Shown here: positions 12,139 through 24,817 of the stretch, piece by piece
How positions within the stretch are numbered: position 1 is the stretch's first letter
Layout of the letters: each line of letters starts with the position of its first letter
Assembly (NCBI GenBank): GCA_004335835.1
Contig: RWJK01001582.1
Span: 62,001-126,000, forward strand
DNA: 64,000 nt
Origin: Scenedesmus sp. ARA3
Taxonomy: Eukaryota; Chlorophyta; Chlorophyceae; Sphaeropleales; Scenedesmaceae
Direction: 5' to 3'
Translations under genes and position numbers: made by a program
Notes under the pieces: model-generated
Databases searched by the model: none
What the model was told of the DNA's origin: nothing
What the model saw: only the letters and a program-made list of their open reading frames with translations

Positions 12139-13104
12139 ATGAGCTGCAGCAATCGACACTGTGCGGTGGCGCGCAGGAGGCTCCAACGTTGTGCATGCGC
12201 GCGGACCTGCGTTGCTTGAATATTGTGCCGCATGCATACGCAAAATGGCAAGCTACAATTGAAGTGTCTGACCATATGCATGTGCGATTGATTGCTGGTG
12301 GACGTTGCTGCTGTCGTTGATCGTGCATGCTCACCTTCCTCCTCAAGCCCACGATCCGCCCCTGCACATGCGAAACGTTTAGAATAGTGATTTGAGTCTC
12401 CTGGAGTTGTGTAGAACGTCTGTGTTGCTGTGCCTCGCTGGTGTCTGGTGCTTTCCACAGCTGCTAAGCTGCGATGCTCTGTATCATTAGTGTCAAAGGA
12501 TATCAACCTGGATTAGTAGCGCTTTCGTTCATCCAGGCAGACAATACTGTCTGTCCATCCACTATTGGCGCCTTTCAGGCAGCATCGCGGGCAATCGCCT
12601 ACAAGCCCGGTACGAGAGCGCCAGGCCAGGGTCTCACCTAGTACAACTTTAGGATAGAATCTTCTGTATTTCAAGGTGCAGAGCAGACAGGCGGGGTCGG
12701 CTCCAATCACGCGCTGCTGCCAACCTTGCGCTGTGCCCAATGCACCAAACTGAAAAGGCCAGCTTCCTGATAGGTGAAGTGGTAATCGATCAAATTGGAG
12801 TTGATCAGCAGTCGATACTGTCATGGTGCCAGGGTGGCAAAGCCCTGTTCGAACTCGTAGCCGGCTAGTGCGCAATGGCATCAACTCGCCCAGGCTCCAC
12901 GTAGCTTCGCCGTTCTTCCACTCGAAGTGAAAGTGTTAAACGATAGTCCTTGCTGCTGCTTCAGGGCCCCGTATAGCGACGTACTGTAGGACGACATACA
13001 GCAGGGCTACTGCAGCACAGCGACCATCACTCGCACAACCACTCTAGCACACACCACAGTCCAACCGAAGCAAAACTTCCAACGTCGCTTCTGCTGCTTC
13101 TGCA
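12139..13104. other. Intergenic spacer with a compositionally distinct block at about 12480-12910
   Basis: This lies between the acyl-CoA reductase start and the MCMDC2 stop. The block at about 12480-12910 has almost none of the CAG/CTG triplets seen elsewhere. One minus-strand frame stays open for about 120 codons (12884-12513), but the peptide resembles nothing I know and has no flanking splice signals. It could be a structural RNA, an inserted fragment or a lone exon. I see no tRNA cloverleaf. Confidence 0.3.
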
Positions 13105-16100
13105 TCACGCACTGCTGCTGCAGCCTGGTGCTGGCCCGCTGCACCCTGAGTCCTCTGCTTGCCCCTCATACTGGTAGGCAGCCTCGTCATCATCCTGAGG
13201 CAGGCAGAAGTGCCTGAATGTTGTGGCCACGATGCCGTGCAGCAGGCCCACCTGCTCATCCAGGCTGCGGCCATTGCAGGGGTTGAGGTCTGCCGGCAGC
13301 TCCAGCACTGATTGGTACTCCTTGCCCAGCTGCAGCAGCAGCAGCAACAGCATCAGCAGCAGATGTTAGGTGCAGCCTGGTGTACAATGGGACATGCGTG
13401 AGCCGGTAGGTGGTTGAGCTGCATGCAAAAACACATCGTGCTGGGGCACAACAGGTCATTGATGCTTGCTGCCCGGCCCTGTCATAGGAAATACGTTGTC
13501 AGCACATCATCAGCTGCGCACCTTGTTGGCCAGTGTGTGCTCCATCAGCAGCACAGCCAGGCTCGCATCAGGCTGCTGCAGCACCTCGCTGCGCAGGTGC
13601 AGGCGCGCCACTGCTGAGGCCACCCGCACCAGCGTGGCCAGCAGCACAGGCTTCGACAGCTGCACGCACCAGCAGCACAGCAACAGCGCAAGACAGACAG
13701 ACAAAGCTGATGCAAATATGTTTCGTAAGCAGACTGCCAGTGGTCGTCCTGCTGCTGCTGTCTGCGTAAGCAGGCTACACTACAACACACAGCTGCAGGT
13801 GATGCGTGGGCAGGATGCAACGCACATGGCATGTCTGCCACTGAGACGTGGCTGCATCAAGCTGACAATCCACCAACGCCAGACGTTCTTGCTTACCTTG
13901 CCGCTGCTGCCTAGAGACTGCCTCAGCACCAGGAAGTACTGGCCTGCGCAAAGAAAACGAGCAGAGCAACAGCAACACATAACCCGCAAACACTATCAGT
14001 TGATCTTGGTGGGGAGGGCCAACCTGGGTAACATGCCAGGCTAGTGGTGGACATACTTTGACACACCAAAGTGCCCGGCAGCGGCGCATGTAGCAGGTGC
14101 GTCGGCGTCTACTCACGCGCGCTAGCGCTTGCATGCAGCATGCGTCACAGCAGCGGCCACCTTTAGCCTGCACTTGGCCAAAAAGCAAGAGCACAGGTTC
14201 ACCTTACAACCATAATGCATATCATCGGCTTACCCAGGAACTCCTGTGCCCCGGCAGACAGCACGGGTGCCTGGCAGGCCACTGCTGCTGTCAGCAGGTG
14301 GCGCAGCGCTGCTGCCGCCTGCTGCTGCGCTGCCTGCTGCGCCAGCTGCTGGGTGCATGGCGCCTCAAGGTCCTCAAGCATCCAGAACAGCTGGTCTGCG
14401 GGTGCATGCGAAGTCGTGGGGTATAGGATGGTGTTGGGGCAGCATGCAGTATGCAGGGACGTAATACCCTAAGGTCCTCTAGCATCCAAAACAGCTGGTC
14501 TGCATGTGTATGCAAACCATGCGATGCAGCATGAGGCAGGCACCTAGAGATCGTATTGAGGCAGCATGCAGTATACAGAGACGTCATAGCGCCGCTGTTA
14601 CAGAGCTCCTCAGCTGTGGACTACCTGACCAGTTGTAACAGGTTCAGGCCCCAAGCACGTTCAGCACAAAAGTGCATGGCAGATGGCAAAGCGCCTCACA
14701 GAAAGCACCAGCCCAGCTGGGGGCCTGCATCAAGCGCAGCTGCCGCGCAGCAGCCCACCTTCATGCACCGTGCCGTCAGCAACCAGCAGATCAAAAGCCT
14801 GCGCTGCTGTGGCAGCTGCTGCCGCCTGCCCTCTCTGCTTGCCATGGCCGTGCACATACGCATCTGCTGTGCCGGCACCGCCAGGCAGGTCTTGCCAAGC
14901 AGTAGACGCCCAGCAGGTGGCAGTGAGGGGCACAGGCAGCTGCTGCTGCAGGCCCTTGGGAAGTGGCGTGGCGCGTTGGTGCAGTGCTGTCAGCAGCTGC
15001 TGCTTGGCCTTGGCTGGCATGGTAGGCAGGTCCGCAACAGCTATGCCTGCGCACAGCGGCCGGGCAAATGGTTGTAGTCTTGATGTTGTAATCTGAACGC
15101 CACGTGGCGCCTGTGCCTGTCAGGTTTCTCTGACACCACATGCCACATGAGCTGCTTCCAAAAACCCACGGAGCAGCAGGAGTGGCCATGCATAAGTTGG
15201 CATTAAGGTGAATAGACAGGTCCAACTACCCAACCCACTGCTGACTACAGCTGAACAAATGGTGTCGCCTCATGCCATGCGCAGAAACAAGCCCCCTCAC
15301 CTGCATTGGCCAGGTGCAGGGTGCTGGCAAACACCGGCCTCACTGCTGCATCATCAGCTCCCTCAAAGCCACTGCCAGTGGTGATGGGTGTGATGTGCTC
15401 CGCCAGCGCTGCTGCCCCGATTGCCATGCTCTGAGGGCACAGCAGGTCGGCCGCCTGCCTGAGCAGCCGGGGTGTTGCAGGCGCAAACGCATCATGCAGC
15501 ACTAGCAGGCTGACCTGGAGAGGTTGGGTGCAGTGCAGCAGTGCAAGCAAACATCATCATCAGCAACATGGGCAGTATTTGGCATGTCAGGCAACACATG
15601 GCAACACTGTGCCTGCTACAAACATAGATGCAGTGGCTGCGTATTGACGCAGCCTAGCATAATGGGCACCTGCATACCCAGTTGCCAGGACATCACGTGG
15701 ATCCCTGCATCGTTCAAATGCTGGGACACAGCAAGTGCTGCTGAGCATATTTCCAAGCATACTATGTTGCATCGCTGAACACATACGAAGTACGCACTTA
15801 AACAGGCCGCACCTGCTCTGCTGCGGCGCCAGGCTGCTGCTGCTGCCCTTTGCCACCCACGCCAGCAGCACTCAGCAGCAGCGCCATTGCCAGGTGAGGG
15901 TCCACAGGCTGCTCCTGGAAGCCAAGTGCTGTGCTCAGCAGCTGCCAGGACGAGTGCAGGGGCTGCTGCTGGTGGCTGTTTAAAACACTGACGCAGCCGG
16001 CAGGCGGCAGGGCCCATTGGAAGTGAGGCAGCACCTGCTGCAGGCTGTTTGCATGAACCTGCAGTCAGCAGTGCAGATGTGTTGAAGTTGCTGGCCTTTC

Positions 16101-16991
16101 CTGCACTCATGGCTGCTGCTTCTGTTCCATGCAAGCACGGCTGCGGTCGTAAGCGCAGCATGAGGCACCAGTTTCACTGTGCAAAGCAGCAGTGGAGCTG
16201 CTGCTGTCATTGGCCTACTGCTGCATGTACATGGATGGCTGCTGCTGCATGTATGGCTGCTGCTGCTGCATGTACAGCTTCTGAATCACTCACATGGATG
16301 CTGCATGTGCTGCCTGAGCTGAAGATGAGCTCTGCGTGGCCTATGATGTGCAGCACAGCCCCGAGCGAGTGGCAGCCCACTGCTGCCTCCGGCACATGCA
16401 CCAGCAGCGGCGCAACAGATGTGCCGTAGGATAGAGGGCCTGCGGCGCTGTTGAGAGCAGTCACCCATAGCTGCTGCGCTGGCACCATCACCCTGCGTAG
16501 CGTCAGCGGCATGTACGTGCACAGTCATGGTTGTCTGCTGATCTCATCCCATAACTCGTATGATTGCCAAACAGACAGCAGCCAGAGCACGTGGAGCTTG
16601 CACGATGACGCACACTATGTTGCTGTGGGTAGAATGCTGTGCCAAGCAGCTTGCAGGAAACATGCAAACAAAGCAAGCAGCTGCCCAAAGCACTGTTGTG
16701 CACTTTTACTTTGCTGCCAGCCATACAGCACGCTGTGTCCCCAAGACCTGTTGCTATACTGTATGTTTGTCTTCAGCCGCATGCAGCCCACCTGCCAGTA
16801 AGGTCTTCGCATGCAGGGCTCTTGCGCACGGTGCAGCAGGGCAGGTACTGCTGCGCAGCCAGCATATCAACGCTGCTGCCACATGCAGGGCAGTTGTAGC
16901 GCGCGCTGTGTGTGACCTCCTGTGGCGCTGCAACACCTGCCACCACAGCAAGCATGCTCACCAGGTGGCTGCTGCTGGGGGCTGTGGGAAA

Positions 16992-17032
<41 letters not shown>

Positions 17033-18482
17033 GGCTCAGCTGCACGAGCTGCTGCTGCACTTGATCAGTGCTGAGTAGAGGCAGCGGCGCCTGCAGCCCG
17101 CACCAGCAGCGGCAGCAGCAAACAGCAAAGTTTTAAGCTTTAATACAAGGCATCCGAGCGCTATCATCCTGCCATAACCCTACGTGAACCGGTGCACTGC
17201 ACTTTTCCTGCAAGCAGCCTACATGCACAACAGGTTGCTCCTGCAAGCTGCTCTTGAACGCTGCTGCCTGCAAGTCGCTTGCACAGGTGAACTGTGCAAG
17301 CTGTGTATGCACAACATGAAGGTGTGCAGCAACTGCAAGCAGTACGCACGTTCGTGTATGTACTGTTCGTACCTGAGTGAGCTGCAAGCTGAGGCGCACT
17401 GTTGGCGGTGACTCATCACTGTCCATGTCTATATCCAGGCCTCCTGCACCAGCTGCTGCACTTGCCGCTGCTGCTGCGCCTTCTGCTGCCTGCCTGGCTA
17501 GCTGCTGGTTGATTAGCGTCTCTGCCTGACTGGCAACACCGCCTGCAGGAAAGACACAAGGAGCTTGCTGATCACGCTGCATGTCTGCACAAGGCATACG
17601 CCATGCATGGCAAAAGCTGATGTATGTGCTGCATGCATGAATCACACGCACTGAGCCCATACACAGTTCGTCACTGAACATTTCCTATGACAACGTTCAT
17701 GCACAGCTGGCCATGTTCACCTGTGTTGTTCATGACCGCTGCTGCAAGCTCGACGTCATCACACATCAGTGCTGTTGCATCAACCTATGCAACATTTGGC
17801 AGCAACAGCAGTAGCACAAACAGGTTTCACATGCTTTCATTCGTTTGGAGCATGCCGGGCAGGTCTGCATGTGGTGCTGGTTCTGTCTTCTGGTAACAAG
17901 GTTTGCAATCCACCTGAAGTGCCACTGGCACAGCTGCACCACTGGTTGGCTGGCCTCCAGCGCACAGGCAGCCCCCCACGTGCTCCAGGACCTGAGTCGT
18001 ACCCGTGACGTCTAGCCATTGCAGTAGATCTGCTGCTGCGGTTGCAAGCTCTGGTAGTGCCATGTTAGGTGTGTGCAGCAGTGGATCACAGCAGCCTGCT
18101 CCTGCTGTTTCTCGTCGCTGCTCTGCCACATAGCGGGAGCTGACAGAAAGATCTGGTGCTTCTTGAACTACTGATGCCTTTTGGTCTGCAACACGACGAC
18201 ACCGTCACAGATGTCGAGGCAGGCCAGCTGAGAAAACCCTAAACGATGTTACTGTCTGTTGCCATGATTCAACGTTGATTTGGCTTTGAAAAAAGTTGAG
18301 CGAAACTATAGATTCAGGGATTATGTAGCCTCGTCTTTTGTCTGACTTCAGTTTGAATGTGCAGCAACACTTTATCTGCTGTTACCTCCTGGCGTGAGCA
18401 CTGCTCGACAGCTCGAGCCCCGACTGCGATTCTTCGAAGCACGTGCTCTTGGTAGAATGGCGTCTAAAGGACCTCCGGGCAT
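13105..18482 (-). CDS. MCM domain-containing protein 2 (MCMDC2)-like, degenerate MCM of meiosis
   Basis: MCMDC2 and the related fly mei-MCM proteins act in meiotic recombination. The first exons fit in phase: 18482-18386, 18185-17914, 17784-17721, 17542-17373. Matches to the family appear in order. They are VALQ joined to VDATALMCDDVELAAAVMNN, then an OB region with RYNCPACGSSVDMLAAQQYL (about 17090-16803). Next are SLGAVLHIIGHAELIF (about 16500-16290) and SSWQLLSTALGFQEQPVDPH (about 16060-15800). VSLLVLHDAF and VRPVFASTLHLANAG come at 15520-15300, then ADLPTMPAKAKQQLLTALHQ and AQAFDLLVADG (about 15048-14720). Last is the winged-helix-like VRVASAVARLHLRSEVLQQP (about 13670-13520). I see no Walker A GxxGxGKS, consistent with MCMDC2 rather than an active MCM. 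A Ser run sits in the OB exon. The middle exons are less exactly placed. Confidence 0.75.
14367..14588 (-). repeat. Tandem pair of about 110 bp in MCMDC2 intron/exon edge
   Basis: The segment 14367-14466 recurs at 14471-14588 with moderate divergence. Both copies start with the sequence coding FWMLEDL on the minus strand and end in similar GCAGCATGCAGTAT text. This is a duplicated exon start plus adjoining intron. Confidence 0.75.
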
Positions 18483-21400
18483 GCTGACACGACGGTCAAT
18501 ATCCAGGCCTGACAGCTCAGGTATTTGCCATCACTGCTGATGCTGTTGTGCATCCTGCACATCACATGCCTCAGCACCAGCGATGCAGCACCCAGGTGCA
18601 AATTATGTACAACTACAGCCAGTCTGCCTCTCTTGTGTTGCTGCAGGTGGTCGCAAGGAGATCCCGATAACTTCCAACTCGCTAGACCTGCTGAAGCCAA
18701 GGCAAGCAACAGCTGCTATGCTTCGCTGCTGCTCTTGCTCACGCTACACCGCCACATGCTCCCATGCTCTCGAATCCTGTTGCAATCTAAGGCAATCACT
18801 GCTGCTGGTGTTGTGCTTTGCAGCCCTGAGCAGCCCACTGCAGGGGAGAGCAGGCCAAGCAGTGCAGGTGGGGTAGCAGGCTGGCAATGTGCGCTAACGC
18901 AGCGTGCAGTATGCTTGCTGCATGCAGTGGCAGGACTCGCCTATCCATGCTAAATAGCAGCACTCACATGTGTTTACCTTGCGTGCAGGTCCACCAAGGT
19001 GCAAGACTCCTGTTGGCGGTGCAGCGCCGCCACGCAGGTGGGTTGTACTGCTGTGCAAGCGGCGCACCAGTAGTGACGGCTCGTTCATGTGTCTAACGCA
19101 TGTTGGTGCTTTGCAGGAGCAGCAGTGCAAACCGCTATGCAAACATACAGGTGAGTCACAGTAGTCAGAGGCAAAGCGGCCACTATGCCCGGCATCCAAC
19201 GCACAAAGCAGTTATCGCTCATTGTCAGGGCGCACTGGTTGCAGCAGCACGCCTGCGCCTCACATCTGCCTCTCTTACATGACGCATCACTTTGCAGGTG
19301 TTGCAGCAGCCACAGCAGCAGCAGAAGCAGCAGCAGGAGCAGCAGCATGGTGGCCTGCCTGATGATGACAGCCTGGTGCTGTACAAGGACCCCAGTGGGC
19401 TCAGCATGCAGCAGTCAGTGGCGTCAGTGGCTTCAGGTGCGCAGCATGGCACAGCACAGTAGTTGGCTGGCTGGACCATCACCTTAGAGGTGTGATTGCG
19501 GCTGATCATCAACGCGGGCTGCCTGCTTCTGGCACAGCAGCTGCAACAGCACCAAGCAATGTAGCATCCCAGGCAGACTCACCTGCGCACGAAGGGCAGT
19601 AGTGCTGTCTGTCAATGCCCCTGTATGTCTGCTGTACTGCAGGGCGTCACCAGGAGGGTGAGACATTCTTCACAGCGCTGCGCCGCAGTTTCTCGTCAGG
19701 CTCAGAATCAGAGCTGGAGCTGCAACAGGTGCGCATAGGTGGTTAGCAAGTGAATACTTACCTGCCACTTGACTTGCCTATTGCTGTTGCGGTTGGCGAG
19801 TGAGATTTGCACAGCTGTACAGGTGCCGCTGCTCACTGCTGGTTGCTGTTACCAGCATAGCTGCAACTGCTGCTGCTGTTTGTTTGCCCATGCACTGCTG
19901 TTCAGCATGTGCTGCTGATGTGCTACCACTGCTACTGCTGCTGGTGCAGGCAGCTGCTGGCGGCCTGTCGTATGTTGACTCCCAGGCCAACCCCATATGC
20001 AGCCCCAGCACCTCTGCCTTCTTTTCTGCGCGTGCCGAGCGCAGCGGCTTGTGCTCTGCTGGCGGCAGCTTGCAGGATGAGTACAGCCAGGCAGCCAGCA
20101 TGGCCACCTGCAAGTCCAGCAGCACCCTGGTGGGGCTTGAACTGCACACATCTTGATGCTTATCCTTTACGTCTTCTATTCTGATGTGCTGCCAGCCAGC
20201 TGCTGTCTGACATGTGTTTGCACGCCACACTCACTCCTCAGCTTGACTCAACAATACCTTGCATCAACGTCTGCCCCGCAGTATCAGGAGGTATCGGGCG
20301 CTGCAGCAGGACCAGGCCTGGCACCTACTGCGTCAGTGCTGGACGTCATCAACAGCTTGTACTGCTCACACGCCACAGCAGGTGCAGCGGCTCACCAGCA
20401 GCGCAAGTGGCAAGAACTGGACCCAGATGGCAAGCCCTTGATGCAGCAGCACGGTAAAGCAGCCGCAGAAGCAAGCCGGGAGACGCAGCACAGCAGCAGT
20501 GGTAATTTGGGTGCAATGGAAGCTGCAATGGCAGCTGCACATGCAGAGCAATCATGTGCTAGCAGTGTGGGCAGCTGGGACCCTACTGCTGCTGGGCAGG
20601 CTGCCTCACCAGCAGATGAGGCCGCAACAGAGCAGCAGCAGCAGCAACAGCGAGCATATACATCCAGCTTGTCTTTTGCTGCCTCTGCAACAAGTAATGC
20701 AGGCTTGGCGGAGCCAGAGGCCAGCTCATCATGTGCATCAGCAACAGCAGATGCATGCAGCGCTGCTGATGAACAGGAATGCGAGGCTGATGCAGATGCA
20801 ACAGCAAGCGATGAGGCAGGTACAGAGGATGGGGCTGCAGAGCAGCCATGCGACCTGCAGCAGCAGCAGCAGGGTGGTGTCGCTGACATTGAAGCAGTTG
20901 ATGGCGGCCAGGCAGGGGCTGCTGCCTGCCTGGCTGCGGTGCAGCAGCAGCTGGACAGTCGGCTGGCGCTGCAACAGGAGCTGAGCGGTTACGTGGCGGG
21001 GCTGGCTGCACGGCTGGGTGACGACGGGGAGCAGCTGGTCACGCTGCCTGCAGACTACCAGCTCATGGTGAGTGGCAGCGGTGTTGCTGCCGCGTGTCAC
21101 GAGAGTGTTGCTGCTGTCTGCTGCGGCATTCAAAAATACATCTCGTTGCAATCAATCTGGGTTTGCTTTTGTTTGTGTTGAGGAAGCTGGTGGCGTTGCT
21201 GCTGCAGGTGGAGCGCCTGCTGCGCGAGCGCAGGTCGCAGTATAGGGCCCTGGAAGGCTGGGAGGGGCCGCGCAGGTGAGGCAGGGCTGCTGCATCAACA
21301 CGTGTGCTGGCTGATTAGATGGGCTGTGTGATGCAGCCAGCACAGCAGGAGTCAGCATCTGCCACAGCAGTGCATCCAGCATCTGTGTGTACCAGCAGAT

Positions 21401-23223
21401 TATCTTTCAAGGTGCGTGTGGGCTCTGGTGCTGCTGCAAAAGACCTGCTGCACAGATGGGTGAGCGGGGTGCATAATGCTTTGTCATTCTGTCCTGTCGC
21501 TGCTGCTGCTGCTGTGATGGTGCTGCCCTGCAGATTTGACGACCTGCCTGTTGCGCAGCTGCCCGCCAGCCATGACGACCCAAAGATTGCTGCCGGCTTG
21601 GAGGTGATCAGGCAGCTGGATGAGCAGCTCAAGGAGGCGTGGATCAAGGTGGGGTTGTGTTCGGGCAAAAGGCCAACGTGCTTGTGCGGCTGTGCAGTTG
21701 TGGGCATGGAGAGCAGAGGCAGCAGGAGCTCAGCACGAATAAAGGGGTGCGGCTGGCGGAACATCCATGATGGCACCACTTTTGCCTGCTGTCTTGTGTG
21801 CACACTTTCAATCCCTGTTTCCGTTGGTGCGTGTAGTGCAGCCCTGCATCCTGTGCTTCACGTAATCTGCAAATGCCATGCTGGGCTGCACCTGTGCCTG
21901 CTGCAGGCCCAGGTCTCTGCGCGAGGCAGCAACCCTGAGCACTGGGCGGCAGCAGAGCGCGAGCGCCTCGCCGCAAGAGCAGCACAGCTGGATGAGGCGC
22001 TGGCACGGGAGCGGCAGAAGCGGCTGCATGCTGCGCGGCTGCTGAGGGCATTGCACAAGCTGGACGAGCAGCAGCAGGCGGATGATGCGCTGCTGCTGCC
22101 GGGGCCTTGCAAGGGTTTGAGCACGTGAGTGTGGTGTTCAGCAAATGCAGGCATGTGCATGACACTGCCGGTAGCATGCAGCACTCTTGATGCATAACAA
22201 CAGACAAGGTGTGCTTCCTCTGCAGTAGTCCTGCAAGGACCGGTCGCTTTCAGCTGCTGATCTTCATGCATCAAACTTGGTCCTGTTCGCAGACTGCAGC
22301 GCTGTAACGCAACTACTTCGCTGCACAAAACCTTGGAACCAGACTGTGCTGTGTATGCTGCGGTGCATGCTGACTTGGAGTGTTGACGTCTGGCTGCATG
22401 TGTTCACACGTGCAGCTACAGCTACTACAAGCTGCAGCCGCAAGAGGAGCAGCTGCTGGCAGCAGTGCTGGGCAGGGACGATGCAGCCCTGGAGCAGCAC
22501 AACCCCTTTGACGCATTCGCAGCCTGCCCTGACGTTGAGGAGGGTAGTGTTGCGGCAGCAGCAGCAGATGATGACTATGCGCAAGATGTCAGCAGCGGCA
22601 ATGCTGCGCCTGCCGAACTGGAGGCGAGCTGCTGCACTGCACAGCCATGTGGTCGGGGGACTGGTGATGCAGCGTTGGTTGAGCAGCAAGGACCACCTGC
22701 AGCGCAAGAATGTTGTGGTAGCGGCAGGCCGAGCAGCGAAGGCAGCTCTCGCAGTGTAGCAAGCAGCAGCAGCAAGCCAAAGCACACGCTTGCAGAGATT
22801 GATGCGCTGCTGGAGGCGCTGCAGGCAGACCACTGCGCTGCAAATAGACCTGGGCTGGGCAGCAGCAGGCCAAGCATCGCCACACTGAGCAGTGCTCCAG
22901 GTGCGCCGAGGTCTGCTTGCACATCCCAGCACTGCAACAGCTGTTTGTTGCCAGCTCTCGCCTGTGGCCTTGCATGTTGTCGAGCGCACAGCTGTTGCGC
23001 TGGTGTGCATGCACCGCAGCCAAGGGCATCAGGTTCTCAGAATGGTTGCGGACTGTGTGGGCGACAATGATGGTGTGTTGCCGCTGTGTCTGTAGGCAGC
23101 CGGCGCTCAACCATCACCAAGGATGCAACGCCTGCCCAGGCAGTGGCAGCTGCTGCGCAACGGCCCCGCAGGAGCGGCGCAGGCAGCGCTAGCAGTGTAT
23201 GCAGCGGCGCCTCCATGCAGGCT

Positions 23224-23258
<35 letters not shown>

Positions 23259-23600
23259 TGACTATGTGCGGGAGCAGCGTGAAGCCAAAGAGCTGCAACA
23301 GAGGTGCGCGTACAGTGTGTGGGTGGTGCCACCAGGCGCTTCCTTCTGCTTAATTAAATGCTGTGCACCCAGCTTGCTGGTCAATGTTCGATCATCGTGA
23401 ATCGCAGTGAACTGACCTGTGTTTTTGCTGTTTGATGGCGGCTGGTGCTGTGCAGGGAGCAGGAGGTTGACGCACAGCTGCGTGCGCTGCGCATCAGTGA
23501 GCTGCCAGCCACACTAGACCCGGAGCAGCTGCAGGCGCTGCTGCAGCAGTGCAGGCAGATTCAGGCTGCTGCCTACTCGTCAGCTGCTTCCCTGGGCTAA
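18457..23600 (+). CDS. FSIP1-like coiled-coil protein (fibrous sheath-interacting protein 1 family)
   Basis: The animal FSIP1 proteins are sperm-flagellum associated; relatives in protists are thought to be ciliary. Exon 1 starts MASKGPPGMLTRRS at 18457 (a second in-frame ATG is at 18481) and joins in phase to GGRKEIPITSNSLDLLKP. Later exons carry DDDSLVLYKDPSGLSMQQS (from about 19298), DPKIAAGLEVIRQLDEQLKE (about 21530-21650), a charged helix AAERERLAARAAQLDEALAR (about 21907-22127), KPKHTLAEIDALLEALQADH (about 22780-22840) and RISELPATLDPEQLQALLQQ (23480-23540). The AEIDALLEAL and LDPEQLQALLQQC motifs align well with conserved FSIP1 segments. The middle is Gln/Ala/Ser-rich (20340-21070). 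TAA at 23598. One intron may use a GC donor (about 18705). It is divergent from and overlapping with MCMDC2. Confidence 0.6.
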
Positions 23601-24817
23601 TCACCTTGGAGCTGGTGGATACATGGCTTTTGAGATGGGCCGTAAAGCTTTCTGCAACTCGCGTCTTACTGTTTGATCTGCATGTGATTAGGGACATCTG
23701 CAAGGATTGCATATTAGTTGATGCAGCCGTGCAATCCTGGCAAGCTGCAGTCTTGATAAAGGGAGGCGCTTGCATCAGCTGTGTTGGGTTTCCGCACAAA
23801 AAGACATGCTCCGCTCAACGTCCTTTGACAGTACCATAGTAGCGTAGCAAAAGCATTATGGAGCCGTCAACATCTTGCTGACCACACACCAGCAGAGCAC
23901 ACATGCCTGCTGCTTCGCGCTTATGCAGCGTAAAGCAGCCTGCTTTACCCGGGGTGCTGAGCCAACTTGTCACTGAAAGAGCAGCAGCAGTGCCTGCTGC
24001 CATGACAAGTTCCCTGTCAGGCCTTTTGGGGTAGATTCAACAGCAAGCTGCCTTGCAAAAGGCTGTAGAAGTCAAACAGTTGGGCTGAATCTTCCCTAGA
24101 CATCAGCAACACATGCATGTGCGCATATGCGACAGAGTTGCTGATGTCTGACGAACCAGCCTGGTTGCGGCAACCAGGCAGCTGCAATCATTGGCAGACT
24201 TTGCATGCTTGTTGGTGCATGCAGCACTCTATACTCAAGTAAGGGTATGGCAGGCTCTCTACTCACAGTACGAAGGGTAACGCTGGTGCAGCCTGTACTG
24301 CACACACACAGCTTGCAAACTGCTACCCTGTCAACATACATATCAACACCCAAAACGACTATCAAACCCCAGGCATGCATGCAGCATGCGTGAGCCAGCA
24401 CCACAGCAGTGCTGGCCTTGAAACTGATTATGCAAGGCACGTGTCTCCAGTACTGCATTCGTTGCTTTACTGCTCATGTTGCTTCCACTTCTCATGAAAC
24501 AGACACCCAAACAACCGCCCATCCGGCAAGGGACAATGGCAAATCACGCTGTGCACCCTCATGCAGCTGATGCGGCGATGCATCCAAATCAATACTGCTG
24601 CAGAACATGGTGCAAAATCCATGCAGCACCATTCCTACTGTTTAAACAGCCTTGCTTGGCGCAAGTCGATACGCCAAAGACAGGCAAGTGGCGCATGAAC
24701 CGTTTGGGTTGCTCCGCATGCAGGCCACTACAACAGCATGCGCAGCAAGCAATAACACGTGATGGTGCAATGCAACATGCCTCAACATGCCTCGCCCAGA
24801 ACTACTCAACTGCATGT
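23601..24817. other. Convergent intergenic region, no gene recognised
   Basis: About 1.2 kb separate the stop codons of the FSIP1-like gene (+) and the secreted-protein gene (-). Open frames are short and unspliced with no known motif. It should contain the two 3' UTRs. It has fewer CAG triplets than the genes. Confidence 0.5.

Noticed and set aside
12800..12880. GTTCGAACTC resembling a tRNA T-loop
   Set aside because: No matching acceptor stem, D-arm or anticodon arm could be formed around it.
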